This document shows, one piece after another, positions 12,535 to 24,594 of a DNA stretch of 64,000 nucleotides (its first letter is position 1; each line of letters opens with the position of its first letter). Under the pieces are notes generated by a model. That model had not been told where the DNA came from. It saw only the letters and a program-made list of their open reading frames with translations, and ran no database searches. Origin of the DNA: Climacium dendroides. Lineage: Eukaryota > Streptophyta > Bryopsida > Hypnales > Climaciaceae. The position numbers and the translations under genes were made by a program. The DNA lies in assembly GCA_950106755.1 (NCBI GenBank), contig OX467091.1:14091538-14155537 (forward strand). Direction: 5' to 3'.

Positions 12535-12681
12535 CCCTGGAAGGATGCGACGCGGCTCACCATGACCATGGTAGTCACCAAAACTCTCTGAATTATTGGA
12601 CCAGTAGGTGTATTCACTTTTTCTACGGTCAAGAGTGAAGTCATCCATCGGACCGTTATGGTCTGTAGTGTCCTTACTGGG
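12535..12681. mobile_element. Possible 147-bp miniature TTAA element
   Basis: The segment is flanked by TTAA at 12531-12534 and 12682-12685. It begins CCCTGGAAGGA, and its far end reads, on the complement, CCCAGTAAGGA (8 of 11 positions match). The arrangement copies that of the larger TTAA elements nearby. At this length and identity chance is not excluded, so the call is tentative. Confidence 0.4.
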
Positions 12682-12877
12682 TTAAGGCTTGCAAAATGAT
12701 GACCTTGTAAGTTATTGTATAAACATTTCAATCACTTTTTATGGGACCTAGTACATGAGTCAAGTATTTGTTTAATGTAGTAAAGATCTCAACTTAAGGA
12801 TTATACAACAATGGGGAAGAGAGAGAGAGGAAGATAGGCACCCCCAAACCAACATTTCTGGCTATTGTGCCTGTTAA

Positions 12878-13843
12878 CCCCAAAGTGACATACAATATCC
12901 AGGGTTCAAAAACATCATTGCTTTTGAAGCTCTATAGGTTTAGATATCTTCAAGTTATACAAATCTCAACCGTACAATCTTGTAGTGTATATGTTTTAGA
13001 TGATATGTACAAAATTTGAAGTCATTTTGCCATATAGATTGCAAGATCATAATGTTTTAGTGTCAAAAATAGATGCTAAAATTTTCCCCAAAACACATTT
13101 GGAGGTGAAATTTGTTTTCTAAACCTATTCAAATGAAAAAAACTTTACACTACAAAATGATTCAAAACTAGAATACAAACACATTGGTGAATTTTTTTTC
13201 ATTCAATCGACTCATTGTGTCTTAAAAACAACTTTGAAATGTCAAAAAACAGTAAGAAAAATTGCAAAAAATACATCTAAGGCTGAACCTCCTCCTACTG
13301 GAATGCTTCTCACTCACTCATTACTTCTTAGATTGACATGAGATTTTTGCCTCACAAACTTGACTAGTATGCGCAACTTTTCCAAAAAATTATTGAAAAT
13401 GGACTTTGTATGAAGAAGAAATAGGCCGCCAAAGTTCACTCTACTTCCAAAATACCAAGATGTTGAACTTCGAATTGCCTCCAAACATTCACAACAGCTT
13501 GGATTAACATGAAACTTTTACCACAATAACTAGACTTCAAGGGGAACAAAATCCAATAAATTTTATTGAGAATTAATGTTTTACAAAAGAGATCCAAGTC
13601 CCTGAAGTTGCAACCCTAAATGCAGTTTGGTGAATTCAAATTGAAGTTGTGAACTTCAATTGGACCCTAAAACTCAATACATCTTGGATTGATCTGAAAT
13701 ATTTTCCACACAAACTAGAGGGGAGAACACAACTTTCTCAACAAGTTTTACTGAATTTGGACCTTGGATGCAAAAGTCACAACACTTTGAACTGGACTTC
13801 AAATTGTGTGAGGACACTTTCTATCCTCTTTGTCATTTTGGGG
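12878..13843 (+). mobile_element. TTAA-bounded non-autonomous DNA transposon, family 1, copy 1
   Basis: This 966-bp unit is flanked by TTAA on both sides (12874-12877 and 13844-13847). It starts CCCCAAAGTGACA and ends TGTCATTTTGGGG, which are inverted with one mismatch. A second copy of nearly identical length lies inverted at 47291-48257 and is similar throughout its interior. No transposase-like frame exists; the longest open frame is 67 codons. A TTAA target with CCC-starting termini is characteristic of the piggyBac superfamily. I infer a non-autonomous derivative mobilised in trans. Confidence 0.8.
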
Positions 13844-13847
13844 TTAA

Positions 13848-16260
13848 GATAGAACTGCCCAATTCCAACATCCACCCAATTTTGCCACCTATAAGACCCT
13901 TCCATTGGCGTTAATTGAGCCTAAGAAAATTTAAAGAATTTAGTACTCAATGGTCAAGTTGCAATCAATTCTAAGAAGTTCATCAAATGTGGTGGTTTGG
14001 CTTTAGATGAAAAATATTGCTAATTAATATATACAACAATACAATGTTTGAATGGATGTGATATGTTTTCATTATTATACATGTTGCTCTCAAGGACTAT
14101 AACAAAATCAGATAAAATATTTTTTTAATTAAAAAATAAACAATTTAAATTTATTTTTTGATATCTTTCTAGATTTTCTTTTTTCTTAATAAGAAATCAA
14201 CAGTGAACTAAATATTGCACTAGGTATTATGGTTTAAACCCTTAAGAAAATATTCTATTGTCCTACAATTCATTTTCATTTCTAAACACAATTTAGACTA
14301 TTAAATTATATTTGAATTTTAATCTTACCTTTTGATTATACAACATTATATATTAAGTATCATTGTAAAAAAGTCTCTATTAGTTCAATGGGGGATTGTC
14401 ACAATTGTAATATTTTTAGCAAAAAGTGAATTTGGGGAGGAATTATACCTAAAACAATTCAAACAATTTTAAATTTCTTTCTAAGGTATATATAGCAATG
14501 AAGAATTTTAATAAAAAGATGCTCAAATAATTATTTTATTTTTCATACACAAAACACCTTTAGTTACAACCTTCAAGTCAAAATATGACTTTTAAGTTAA
14601 ATTTAGCCTATAGACAATTGATTCATAATATTTTGATACTTTTCATATGTGAAACATCTTTTCTCCATTCATTTAGATTTTTTCAAGAATTTTGATGGAC
14701 AAATCAAATTATTATGATTTCTCAAGTTAATATGTAGAGAATCTTTTATCAATCATCACATATATTAGAGTAATATGATATTTTTAAGAAAAATGAAGAC
14801 TATGAAGAAAAACTCTAATTTTTGATATAAAACAAACAATAATTTGAATATAGAATATGCAATGAGGAACATGAAATATTGAAATTTTGATTTTAAAATG
14901 TAAAGCTTATAATTTGAATAACTCACTTAATGATTGAAAATTTTCAATTTAAAAAATAAAGTAGAAAATAAACTTCTTAAGCTTCATTCTTGTAGTCACA
15001 AAAATATACACAATGGATATTTTAAAAACTACATTTGTTTGATTAAAGCACCTCTACATATTTGAACGTAAGAACTTATGGAGGTTAAATTACTTACCTT
15101 ACTTTACATATCACTTTGAAATGATGGCTAATAAACCAAGATATTTTTAAGAGAGTGATGAAGTGACTAACCTTTTCTACATGTTGAAAGGCCACAAAAA
15201 TTCAATTAAATATCAATTCTCTACATGACTTGCATAGAAGTGATTATAAGTATGATGTATAGTATTTATTGTCCATTACAAATAGTTGTATTGACCACCA
15301 AATAATCCAACATTTGCATGCAAGGTACTCATAACTATTGTATTTTTTTTATAAATTTATATATTTAAAAATAATTTATTATTTCTGAGCATCAAAAATT
15401 TGAATGTTACTTGAGCAATTTGAATTTTTTTAAATATTATTAGTCCAAAAATAAAAATTTAGATTTAAATATTTAATATTGGAATAGTAGTTAACTTCTA
15501 AATTCCCAAGAAATAACATGGTTTAGTTTACTTTCTACAATAGTCTTGCTATTGGTATTAGTGTGCTTCAATTCCATCTTAGAGCTATCATTAATTTAAT
15601 TTTTCCTTCTAACTTGTACCTAATTCAACTCAACAATTTCTGAAATTCTATTACAACTCAATTCTTCAATTCAATTTTTCAACATAAAAAAATTGAATTC
15701 CCAATTTGTAATGCAAAAATCTTAAGCTAAGAGGATTCAAAGCCTTATAATCTGGTCATTCAAGGAACAAACAAACTTGTTTTTTAAAAACTTTAAACAC
15801 TTACATCTTATGGTCAATAAATTCAAAGTCTTGTGAAATTTCTTCTAAATATTTTCATGCTAATCTAATGCAAGATTCAATGGTTGGATATGCCAAAAAT
15901 CAAATGATTAAATATTTTATAGTTTGCATTGAAAATAATAGATTTGAATGTTTTTTGATGAAAAAAAGGCCTTGAGACATTAGGGGTTAATAAACATAAC
16001 TTTTCTAAAATAATATACCATAGTCATAGGACAAATGGGCAGAAAATAATTAATTTTAATAATTTTAATAAATAAATAATATGATAAAAAGAATTCAAAA
16101 TTCAAAAAAATAAATGACCAAGTTCTAATTAAAAAAATATCAAGTGTTAATAAAAAATGTCCAAAGATAAACTACCATCAAGAAAAAAATTGATGATAAA
16201 TTGCGAGAATTTCTTCATTGACATTTCAAAGGAATAAAGGATAGAGAGGCCACTTTTAGA
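13848..16260. other. AT-rich intergenic DNA
   Basis: Nothing recognisable. There are poly-A and poly-T runs and no open frame of interest on either strand. The stretch lies between a TTAA element and a fold-back repeat. Confidence 0.6.
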
Positions 16261-16341
16261 ATTATTCATTGTTCATCATGAATCCTCAAAGGTTAGGGGA
16301 TAATTTGAAGATGAGAGCTTGGTCGCTCATTGTCAAAACAT

Positions 16342-16717
16342 AGGAATTGTGTTCAAAGTAGAATTTCAAACCTCGTTTGAGCATAGTATATTAATTTTTT
16401 TCAAAAAATATTGAACAAAAAAGGTGATAAATCAATTCAACTTTCATCTCTAAAAATCCATTTGAGATTTCAAGCCTCTAATCAAAAGTTATGAACAAAA
16501 TCCAAAAAGAATATTTGGAAATGCCCCCAAAAATGTCCTTTCTAATCCTTGTCTAAAATTTGTCCATAGCTTTTGATTAGAGGCTCTAAATCTCAAATGG
16601 ATTTTTGGAAATGAAAGCTAGCTTGATTTTACACATTAACTTAGTTCAAAGTATTTGAAAAAAGTTATTCTACACTACCTAAATGAGGTCTAAAATTCTA
16701 CTTTGAACACAATTCCT
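16342..16717. repeat. Fold-back repeat family, copy i
   Basis: AGGAATTGTGTTCAAAGTAG at the left edge is matched by its exact complement at the right edge (ending 16717). The arms stay similar almost to the centre (16540-16560), including AAAATCCATTTGAGATTT in both. Related copies lie at about 20149-20400, 45005-45350, 47180-48545 and 60265-60591. The family extends beyond the fold-back part: flanking text with ATATCCCACATGGATTG at about 16760-16785 recurs beside other copies. No coding capacity is seen. Confidence 0.75.
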
Positions 16718-17789
16718 ACCTTTAACTTAATTATGAGTCCTACTAATTCTAACCAATAACATATCCCACATGGATTGTTTACCTTCTACCATTCAATTTG
16801 TATAAAAAGATTGTCTTTACCATTCTAAAGCTCATCTACATGAGTGGCTTTTAGAAGGTGTTGGCCAAATGTTTAAGAGTTTATTATTGTACAATCCTAA
16901 ATTTTTATAAATTAAATTTTAAAACATTGAAGCTACTTTAGGACCTTTAATTAATTATTTGTCATCAATGTGCTGACCCTTCTCTATAAGTATAGTTATC
17001 TTCTTGTACATTTCTTCAGTGCCAACATAGGATCAAAAGTTTGTTTTTTCTTAAGATGTAATTAATTGACTAAAAAAATTCTATTTTTTTTAATATTTCA
17101 AATCTTTCTTAAAATATATTATATTTAGTTATCAATTAAAGTTAGAAAATTAAATTTGGTGAATGCTAAAAATAAAATATTTCCTCAAAGTTCTTATTTT
17201 TACCATGGAAAAAAATTATTTTAGAATTATATTTTTTGTTGATTTTAATAGTTAGATATGATATAAAAGTTATGTATATATTTTCTTGCAATTTTTCATT
17301 GGCCAATTTCATGCATACTTTCTGGATTTTTTCATAAAGCTAAACTTTTGGCAATATTATTTTTTGTAGTGCACTAATTTCTCATATTCTATTATTTTAA
17401 TTCTTATAGTTGCCTATAGATACTATAGCTTCCTAGCAACTTCTTCAAAAAATAAATAACTAAAATAATTATCTAATTTTGGAAAATTATTGACCTAGTT
17501 TGTCCCCTTCCAAAACAAAACAAAACTATTTATCATATTCTCTCTATGTATAAAAGGATTGCTTAATTCACTCTATACAATCTTGCATTTGTTCTTTAAT
17601 AAGTGTAAATATATATTGCAAAGTTTTTGTCTTGCCATTTTGACTGTTTTAAAATATAGTCTCTCACAAACAAAACATATTCCTCACATGCAACAACCCC
17701 TGACACTTAACAAAAGCCTAACACACAAGATTGAGATTTTTTAGGTTTGAAGATTCAGACGAGCGTTTAGTTAAATGTGGTTACCTTAA
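16718..17789. other. AT-rich DNA including outer part of fold-back copy i
   Basis: The first 150 bases belong to the fold-back family: the ATATCCCACATGG block reappears, inverted, at about 19220 and 44940. The rest is plain AT-rich sequence without genes. A TTAA at 16727-16730 is the unoccupied counterpart of the site holding the element at 19279-20133. Confidence 0.55.
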
Positions 17790-18718
17790 CCCCTAAAGGA
17801 CCAAGGCCTTATTTCTACCAAAAAACACTCAAAACTGCCATTTCTATAGCAAAGAGTAAAAAAATTTGAAATTTTTTTTTTGCACATCCAACCGTATGAT
17901 CTTATACCTTACTAATATGGAAATGTGTGGAAAAAATTTCAGAAATTTTGACCACATAAATTAAAAGATATTTGCGTTTAAAGTGAAAAAAAACAATTTT
18001 TTCAGCACCTTGCGGGACTGGATTATTTGACTTTGAACTTTTTTAACTTAAATTTTTTGCACTACAGAGTTTTGAGCTTGAAATCCTTATTGTGCAAAAT
18101 TGAGTTGAGAGTTTAGGAGAAAAAAATTTCATAAAAAAAACTTAATTTTCATGCTTAAAAAAATTGTTAAGTAGAAGTAGGTATGAGAAAGAAGGAAATC
18201 TAAATTATTAATATCTTTAATATGGAATTAAAATGCATTAATCCCAATGGTGAGAGTGTTCTAGAAAGCAAACAAAATCATGAAAGAAAATTCTTCAGAA
18301 AAATTGTAAAAATTGCATTCAAAAATGAATTCTATAAGTTATTTTTTCAGGAAGATGCTCTAACTACCCGAAAAACAAGATTGTCCATAACTTTCTCATA
18401 ATAAGTCCAAATGGAATGAATCAAAGCTTACCATGTAGACAAAAATATAATTTACAAGAGAAAAAAATTCAAAAAAAAAATTCAAAATTTTATGAATTTT
18501 TTTTTGCTGCCCAGACTGCTCCCCGTCCCTTGTTTTGAGCTTATTTGGTCATAACTTTTGTTTCCGGGCACCGAATGTGAAAAAAATTATATTCCCACAA
18601 AGCTCATCAGTTTTTCTATCGTCAAAAAAAGTTTCAAAATATCATGACAAAATTTCAGCCCGTAGGTACCTGCCCGAAATCCAATTTGTCCCCTGAAGGG
18701 ACAATAGTCCTTTAGGGG
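17790..18718 (+). mobile_element. TTAA-bounded non-autonomous transposon, family 2, copy A
   Basis: This 929-bp unit is flanked by TTAA at 17786-17789 and 18719-18722. The ends CCCCTAAAGGAC and GTCCTTTAGGGG are perfect 12-bp inverted repeats. Just inside the right end is a subterminal GTCCCC...GGGAC hairpin. The interior shows no coding capacity and resembles the copies at 19279-20133 and 24020-24594, and the reverse of 21080-22022. It shares a general plan with family 1, for example the subterminal phrase AACCGTA followed by ATCTTRTA-like sequence. Confidence 0.8.
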
Positions 18719-19129
18719 TTAAATGAAAGTAGTAGCAACCATCCTTCATAAAGCACAAAGAAACATGGGTCTTTTTCAAAAATAAAGGGAGTAGCAACAA
18801 CTTGGATGAATGCCTAACATATTTTAATTGTTTTTTAGAATTGCTTATTTCTAATATAGTATTTTTTGGGTTCCCTAACTATTTTTTTGCACTTTAATCT
18901 ATTGTTAGGCAAAAATTTGCGCAAGTTGTGCTAGGAAGATTCGATAAATGGAGTATGGTTTCTTCATTAGGTTCTATTTTCTTTACAATACTATACTCAG
19001 AGGTCACCTTTGGCATATTTCTGTTAAATAGTTAATTATAGTCCAAAGTGAACTTTGGCACTTTGAAATAACATTTTAAAGAATTCATCATTAAAATTTT
19101 AAAAAAAATTAATTATTTGGCAAAGACTT

Positions 19130-19278
19130 CACATGGATTAAAAAGTTATATTTATTGTCTATGAACGGGGATAAACACACAAGTTTCTTTATATAAGTGG
19201 GGTGATAAGAGGTAAAACAATCCATGTGGGATATGTAAAATAGGATTAGTAAGAGCTCAACCACTCAGACCTAGTAAA
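19130..19278 (+). repeat. Left part of fold-back family copy ii, split by a TTAA element
   Basis: The block reading ATCCATGTGGGATATGT and then GAGCTC matches sequence beside copy i (inverted, about 16740-16800) and copy iii (44935-44985). It stops exactly where the element at 19279 begins and resumes at 20134. Confidence 0.55.
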
Positions 19279-20133
19279 CCCCTTCAAGACCAAGACCTTT
19301 TTTCTACCAAAAAACATTCAAAATTGCCATTTCTATAGCAAAGAGTGCAAAATTTTGAATTTTTTTTTCTTTGCACATCTAATTGTAGGATCTTACACTT
19401 AAATAGTATGAAAATGTGTAGAAAAAATTTCAAAAATTTTGACCCACAAATTGCAAGATGTTTGTGTTTAAAGTGAAAAAAACAAGTTTTTAAACACATT
19501 GTGGGATTAGATTATTTGACTTTGAACCTTCTTAACTTTGATTTTTTGAACTATAGAGTTTTGAGCCTTAAATCTTTATAGTGGAGAATTGAGTTGAGAG
19601 TCTAAGAAAAAAATATTCATAAAAAAATAATTTTTATACTTTAAAAAATTATTAAGTAGAAATAGGTACAAAATAAAAGGAAAATCTAAATTATTAATAT
19701 CTTTAAAATGAAATTAAAATGCTCTAATCTCACTTGTGAGATTGTATTAACAAGTGAACTAAACCATGTGGAACTTTTTTTTTTTCTAAATTGTAAAAGT
19801 TGCATTTAGAAATGAATCCTACAAGTTATTTTTTCATGAAAGATTTCCATGTAGACAAAAATATAATCCATAAAAAAAACAATTCAAAAAAACAATTCAG
19901 ATTTTTGAACTTTTCTTTTGCTGACCCCTCTCCTCCCCTCTCTCCCCCTTTCTATTGTTTTGAGTATAACTTTTATTCCCAAACACCGATTGAAAAAAAA
20001 TTACATTTCTACAAAGCTAATCAATTTTTCTATCTTCAAAAGAAGTTTCCAAAACTTAGGACAAAAAATGAGATTGCAGATGCTTGCTAGAAATCCCACT
20101 TGTCCCCCAAAGGAACAAATGGTTTTTTAGGGG
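19279..20133 (+). mobile_element. TTAA-bounded non-autonomous transposon, family 2, copy B
   Basis: This 855-bp unit starts CCCCTTCAAGACC and ends TTTTTTAGGGG. The right flank is TTAA (20134-20137). The left flank is TAAA (19275-19278), one change from TTAA. Its interior aligns with copy A from the first line, including CCAAAAAACATTCAAAA and CATTTCTATAGCAAAGAGT. Two overlapping open frames of 70-96 codons at 19800-20130 are low-complexity and not shared as protein by copy A. It is inserted inside a copy of the fold-back family. Confidence 0.75.
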
Positions 20134-20450
20134 TTAAGTTAAAAGCAAAGAGTTGTATTCAATGTGGAACTTCAAACCTCATTTTGGCATAGTAGAATAA
20201 CTTTTTCCAAAAAACTTTTGGATTAGGAAAGTTATGGACAAAATTCTATCGAAAGCCTCCAATCAAAATCAAAATTTTGTTCATAACTTTTGATTGGAAG
20301 CTTAAAATCTCAAATAGGTATTTGAAGATGAAATTGAGCTTGATCTACAATGCCAAATGAGGTCTAAAATTCTACATTGAACACAATTCTTGTGTTTTGA
20401 TAATAGACAATCAAGCTTTCATATTGTCCCATATTGTCTCAAATTGTTCC
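20134..20450. repeat. Fold-back family copy ii, right part
   Basis: From 20149 to about 20400 the sequence folds back on itself. TTGTATTCAATGTGGAACTTC at the left faces a complementary GAGGTCTAAAATTCTACATTG-type end at the right. Both arms match copy i. Outward of 20400 the text TTGTGTTTTGATAATAGACA also matches the outer flank of copy i in inverse orientation. Confidence 0.65.
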
Positions 20451-20912
20451 ATATCCTTTAGGATTTACAATGGACAATGGATTTCATTATAAAAATGACC
20501 TTTCCATCTATTATTTGTTAAACTTGAGTTGGCATCTAGTTGCATTGATATATGTTCCAACATTTCGACTTTTTTTTTCAACTAATTTTCCTTGATTTGA
20601 TAAGGTGACTTCTTAATTTTCAAAATTTTTTGGCATTGAAATTTTTAATTATTTTTTGGCATAGGTGACCTTTGTCTACGATATCATTCTCAAAATTCTA
20701 AAACTTTCAAATATTGAAACTTTGATGAATTGCAATTTATAAACCTCTAGTTTTTAAATTAATAAACTTAAAATGAAGGAGGTTCAAAATTTATGAATTC
20801 CATAATTTTTAGATTTTGTACATATATATTATTTTAAATTTTAAGTTGCTTCAAATCTAATAGTCTTTGCTATTAAACAAATATTTGATACTTTTTGCAC
20901 CAATGATTACCA

Positions 20913-20952
20913 ATTCACGATTTTGGATTCACGATTTTGGATTCATGATTTT
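20913..20952 (+). repeat. 14-bp tandem repeat
   Basis: ATTCACGATTTTGG is repeated almost three times in tandem, the last copy with one change. Confidence 0.75.
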
Positions 20953-21026
20953 TTAATATGTTAAATTCTTAAGAGATTGAATATTTGAATTATACATTTT
21001 GAAAGTAGTTACTTTTGTATCTTTAA

Positions 21027-21075
21027 CCCCTAAATGCTCAAGGCATCAAATTTTGGTGTTGACAATACTTTGAAG
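21027..21075 (+). mobile_element. Solo terminus or remnant of a TTAA element
   Basis: A 49-bp segment begins CCCCTAAATGCTCAAGGC, like the left end of copy A. It is preceded by TTAA (21023-21026) and followed by TTAA (21076-21079), which is also the left flank of copy C. It looks like a deletion remnant of one element directly abutting another. Confidence 0.5.
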
Positions 21076-21079
21076 TTAA

Positions 21080-22022
21080 CCCCTAAAGGACCAAACAACA
21101 TTTTTTGGCAACATAGCGATTTTGGGTAGCTTACTACAAATGGAATTTTCATTTTCTTTCATTGAATTTTTCACACAACATGTGACCAAGGAGTAGCTTT
21201 AAGGCCTAACAATTTTCATAACTTTTGACTACATGGTTAAAAAGTTATTGTATGATATGTAGTTTTCTTTGTTCGACAGGCAGTTCAGGTAGAGAAAAGA
21301 TTTCTTTAAAAATCACTTTTCAAAAAAATAAAAATTGAAATTGATTTTTTAGATTTATTTATACATGGATATCTTTGAATCATTCCATTTTGATTAATGA
21401 GATGAAAGTTATGAGGAGTTTTAGTTGTGGGTAGTTTGAAGGTAGTTATGGAATCTATACTCTAAAATAAACTTCAAAGTCTTTTATTTAACTCAATTTT
21501 CAATATTTTTGAAAATAAAATAAAATAATTGGGTGTAGATTGTTTATTAAAACATTACAACCATTGGGATTGTCATTTTTCAATTTCATAAATAAATTGT
21601 TAACAATTTTGTATTTTGAATCATTTTCTACTTCTTTCTACTTTCTATTTTTTATCTATATGTTGTACAATTCCAAATGATTTGAAAATTTTCAAGCATG
21701 TAGCCAACTTGCCTTGAAGTATGAATCCAAAGAGTAAACACCATTTTGGATATTTTTTCATAATTATCTAACCTTAAGAAGTGTAGCTGCCTAGTTTTTC
21801 GCAGGGACAAAAAAGGATTTTTGTTACTTCAAATGCTAATATCTTGCAATCTACATGGTAAAAGTTTCTAAAAAAGTTTCTACATAATTTCAAACTAAAG
21901 TAATATAAGATCCTATTGTTAGATCTATCAAAAATGATTTTTTTTCAAAAATTTGGTACTTATACTAGACATGGTAGTTTTGGAGCATTTTTGGTGAAAA
22001 CATAGTCAAAATCCTTTAGGAG
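21080..22022 (-). mobile_element. TTAA-bounded non-autonomous transposon, family 2, copy C (inverted)
   Basis: This 943-bp unit lies between TTAA at 21076-21079 and 22023-22026. The left end is CCCCTAAAGGACC. The right end reads CTCCTAAAGGAT on the complement. Read on the minus strand, the sequence after that end resembles the left half of copy A (CAAAACTACCAT, then a GATCTTATA block, then an AAGATATTAGCATTT-type block). It is therefore in the opposite orientation and more diverged. Confidence 0.65.
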
Positions 22023-22026
22023 TTAA

Positions 22027-24015
22027 ATAAGGCCCAACTAAGTTTTTATTTTTAATAGTTTCTATTTTTGACAAATCTTTTTTGAAGACTAGTTTTAGCA
22101 TTAAAAATTTGATTTTGAACATGAATGATTATGATTTTTTTATTCTAAATTTTGTGCAAGGATGTCCATTATAATCTTGACCTTCCATAGTGTCAAGGGC
22201 TTTTGGATATGAGCCTCAAATACATTAGATCTTGGAGAAGAAATCACATTAACAATTCATTTAAATAATTGTAGAGTTGATTTTGAGAAGCCATAAATTG
22301 ATTCAAGTTATGCACGTCAAGTTCTTAAGCCTCATATTTTTTTGGTGACAAATATTTTAGATTTGACACGCAAAAAGAGAGTTGAAAATTTTTCATAGTT
22401 TTAACACCCTCATAATCAAACATTATAATTTTTCAATCCTTAAATAATATTGTTGTGTTTTCTTTTCCTATGTGATCTCTAACATGTCTAGTTTGAATTT
22501 GTATGGTTACAATTAAAAAAAATTGATACAACTTATCAAAATGTTGTTAGTTCTTCAACTCATGTATAATAGACTTTGCTTTGTAAATATTCTATAATTC
22601 AAAGGATATAGGTAAGTTTGACCTCAAAAAATAACTTTTTTAGTTCCAAAAATGACCATTCAAAAATGACCTTAATAAAAAATAAACCAAAAATCCAAAT
22701 TTATTATGATTCAAGCTTAACATTTTGAACTTAAAGGAAAAAATTTCTTGTGAAAATCACAAATATTCAACCTACAATCAATGTTAAAAGGAATTTTCAA
22801 TTTTTTGACTTCAAAATTTATTGTACAAAAATATTAGTTTATGTGCTAATTGATCTAACTATGTAGATTAGATTTATTGATAATATTTTACAACTATTAT
22901 TTGAGAGACATCATTAAAGTATTCTTCTAAGATGCATTTTATAATACATCTTTATAATTTTAAAAATTTGGACTCCCCTTATTCTTTAAGATATTATACT
23001 TGTAAATTGATTGTTTATTTACTTATAATTTTTAATTTTTAATAGATTATAAATTTTATAAAAGAAATTGGCATTTAAAAATGTTCATTTCTAATGCTTT
23101 AAACTCACATTGAGGTGGCTTCAAAAATTGAACAACTTTAGTTAAGTGGATTAAAAATTTCATGGTTTATATTGGGTGACTTTTTAGTTTTAGTCCTATC
23201 TCCACACATCAGAATGTTGTATTCTTAAACTACAAATTTTATAAATATGTCAAGAAAAATACAAAATCCAATGACTAAATTTTAATAGAAGTTGGTTTAT
23301 GGGTAAATAGGGTCCATTTGTCAATTTTCAAGCAACTAATTCATGTTAAGGTGCATGACATTCCTTTGAGATGAACCTACGACACAACTAAAGTGGTAAG
23401 ATTGAGTTAACTTTGAGAGGAGTTTCATAATTTTGAAGCCATCTTGGTTTGCTTGCTATTTGTCTACCTTATCATATTGTATATGATGAATTAATTTGTG
23501 AATTGCTTGAAGTTCAATGCATTAGCTTATATATTTTTATTGTTTTTCATTAGGAAAAATTTCAAACTTTGAAAAGGCCGTTAAGAAAAGGTTCCCTAAA
23601 CTATGAACATGTGTAGTGTTGGCTAGATTATTCAATAATAAAAAAAAAAAATTTTGAATAAAAAATATTAAAATAATCACAATTTGATGTGGTAGTAGCA
23701 GTGCCATACCAAATTATTAGAGTTTTGTAATTTTGGATTTAATTTAAAAATATATCTTATATTATTTAAAATGTTTTAAAAAAAATATTTGTTAAATCTG
23801 TCTTGTTCCAAGTAGGCCTTGCTATTCGCTGATAAAAAATGAAAAAATCTTGAAATTAATTTTTTTTGGTTATTTAGGCTAGCATTCTCCATTGTCAGAA
23901 AATTGATGGCTCTTTTAGGGCTCAAACTTCTTGTAATGATTTTTGTTGTTGTTAGCTATCTAATTGTGTACAAGTTTAAAATTATTTTCTAAATCAAACC
24001 ACAACTTCACATGAT
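22027..24015. other. AT-rich intergenic DNA
   Basis: No gene was found. The palindromic ATTTGATGTGGTAG motif at 23678-23722 resembles one near 9930. Otherwise the stretch is plain AT-rich sequence. Confidence 0.55.
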
Positions 24016-24019
24016 TTAA

Positions 24020-24594
24020 CCCCTACAGTTCCATGGCCATTTTTCTGCCAAAACCACTCAAAACTACCACTTCTACTACAATCACCTACAAAATAAAATT
24101 TAAACATATTTTTAAGAATCTAACTATATGATCTTGTTCTACACTTGTCTTAGATCATGTGATAATTTTTTTTGTGATTTTTGACCATATAGATTGAAAG
24201 ATATTAGCATTCAAAGTGGAAAAAAAAAATTCTTTCAAAAAGTCACTATGATTGCCGGCAAAACAAGAAGCTCTATAACTTTCACATCTCCAATCCAAAT
24301 GGAATGAATAAAAGCTTCTCATTTACAAAAATATAATCTACAAGAACTAAAATATTAAAAGTTTATTTCAAAATTTTGTGGATTTTTTTTGTTGTCCAAT
24401 CTCCCCATTTTGAGGTTATTGTGGCATAACTTTTGCTCCCGGGCACCGATTGAAATAAAAATTATATTCCTAGAAAGCTCTTTAAGTTTTTTTATCTTAT
24501 GAGAAAGTTTCAAAAAGTTTCAATAAAAATTGAGATCATAGGAGCATGCTTGAAATCCATTTTGTCCCCCATAGGGACAATAGGACTTTATGGG
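24020..24594 (+). mobile_element. TTAA-bounded non-autonomous transposon, family 2, copy D (internally deleted)
   Basis: This 575-bp unit is flanked by TTAA at 24016-24019 and 24595-24598. It begins CCCCTACAGTTCC and ends GGACTTTATGGG. Its left part matches copy A (CTCAAAACTACCA, then a GATCTT block). Its right part matches too (CCGGGCACCGATTG, and the GTCCCC...GGGAC hairpin). It is about 350 bp shorter than A, consistent with an internal deletion. Confidence 0.72.

Noticed and set aside
19800..20130. Overlapping 96- and 70-codon frames as a transposase in element B
   Set aside because: They are low-complexity, not conserved in copy A, and contain no DDE-type motif.
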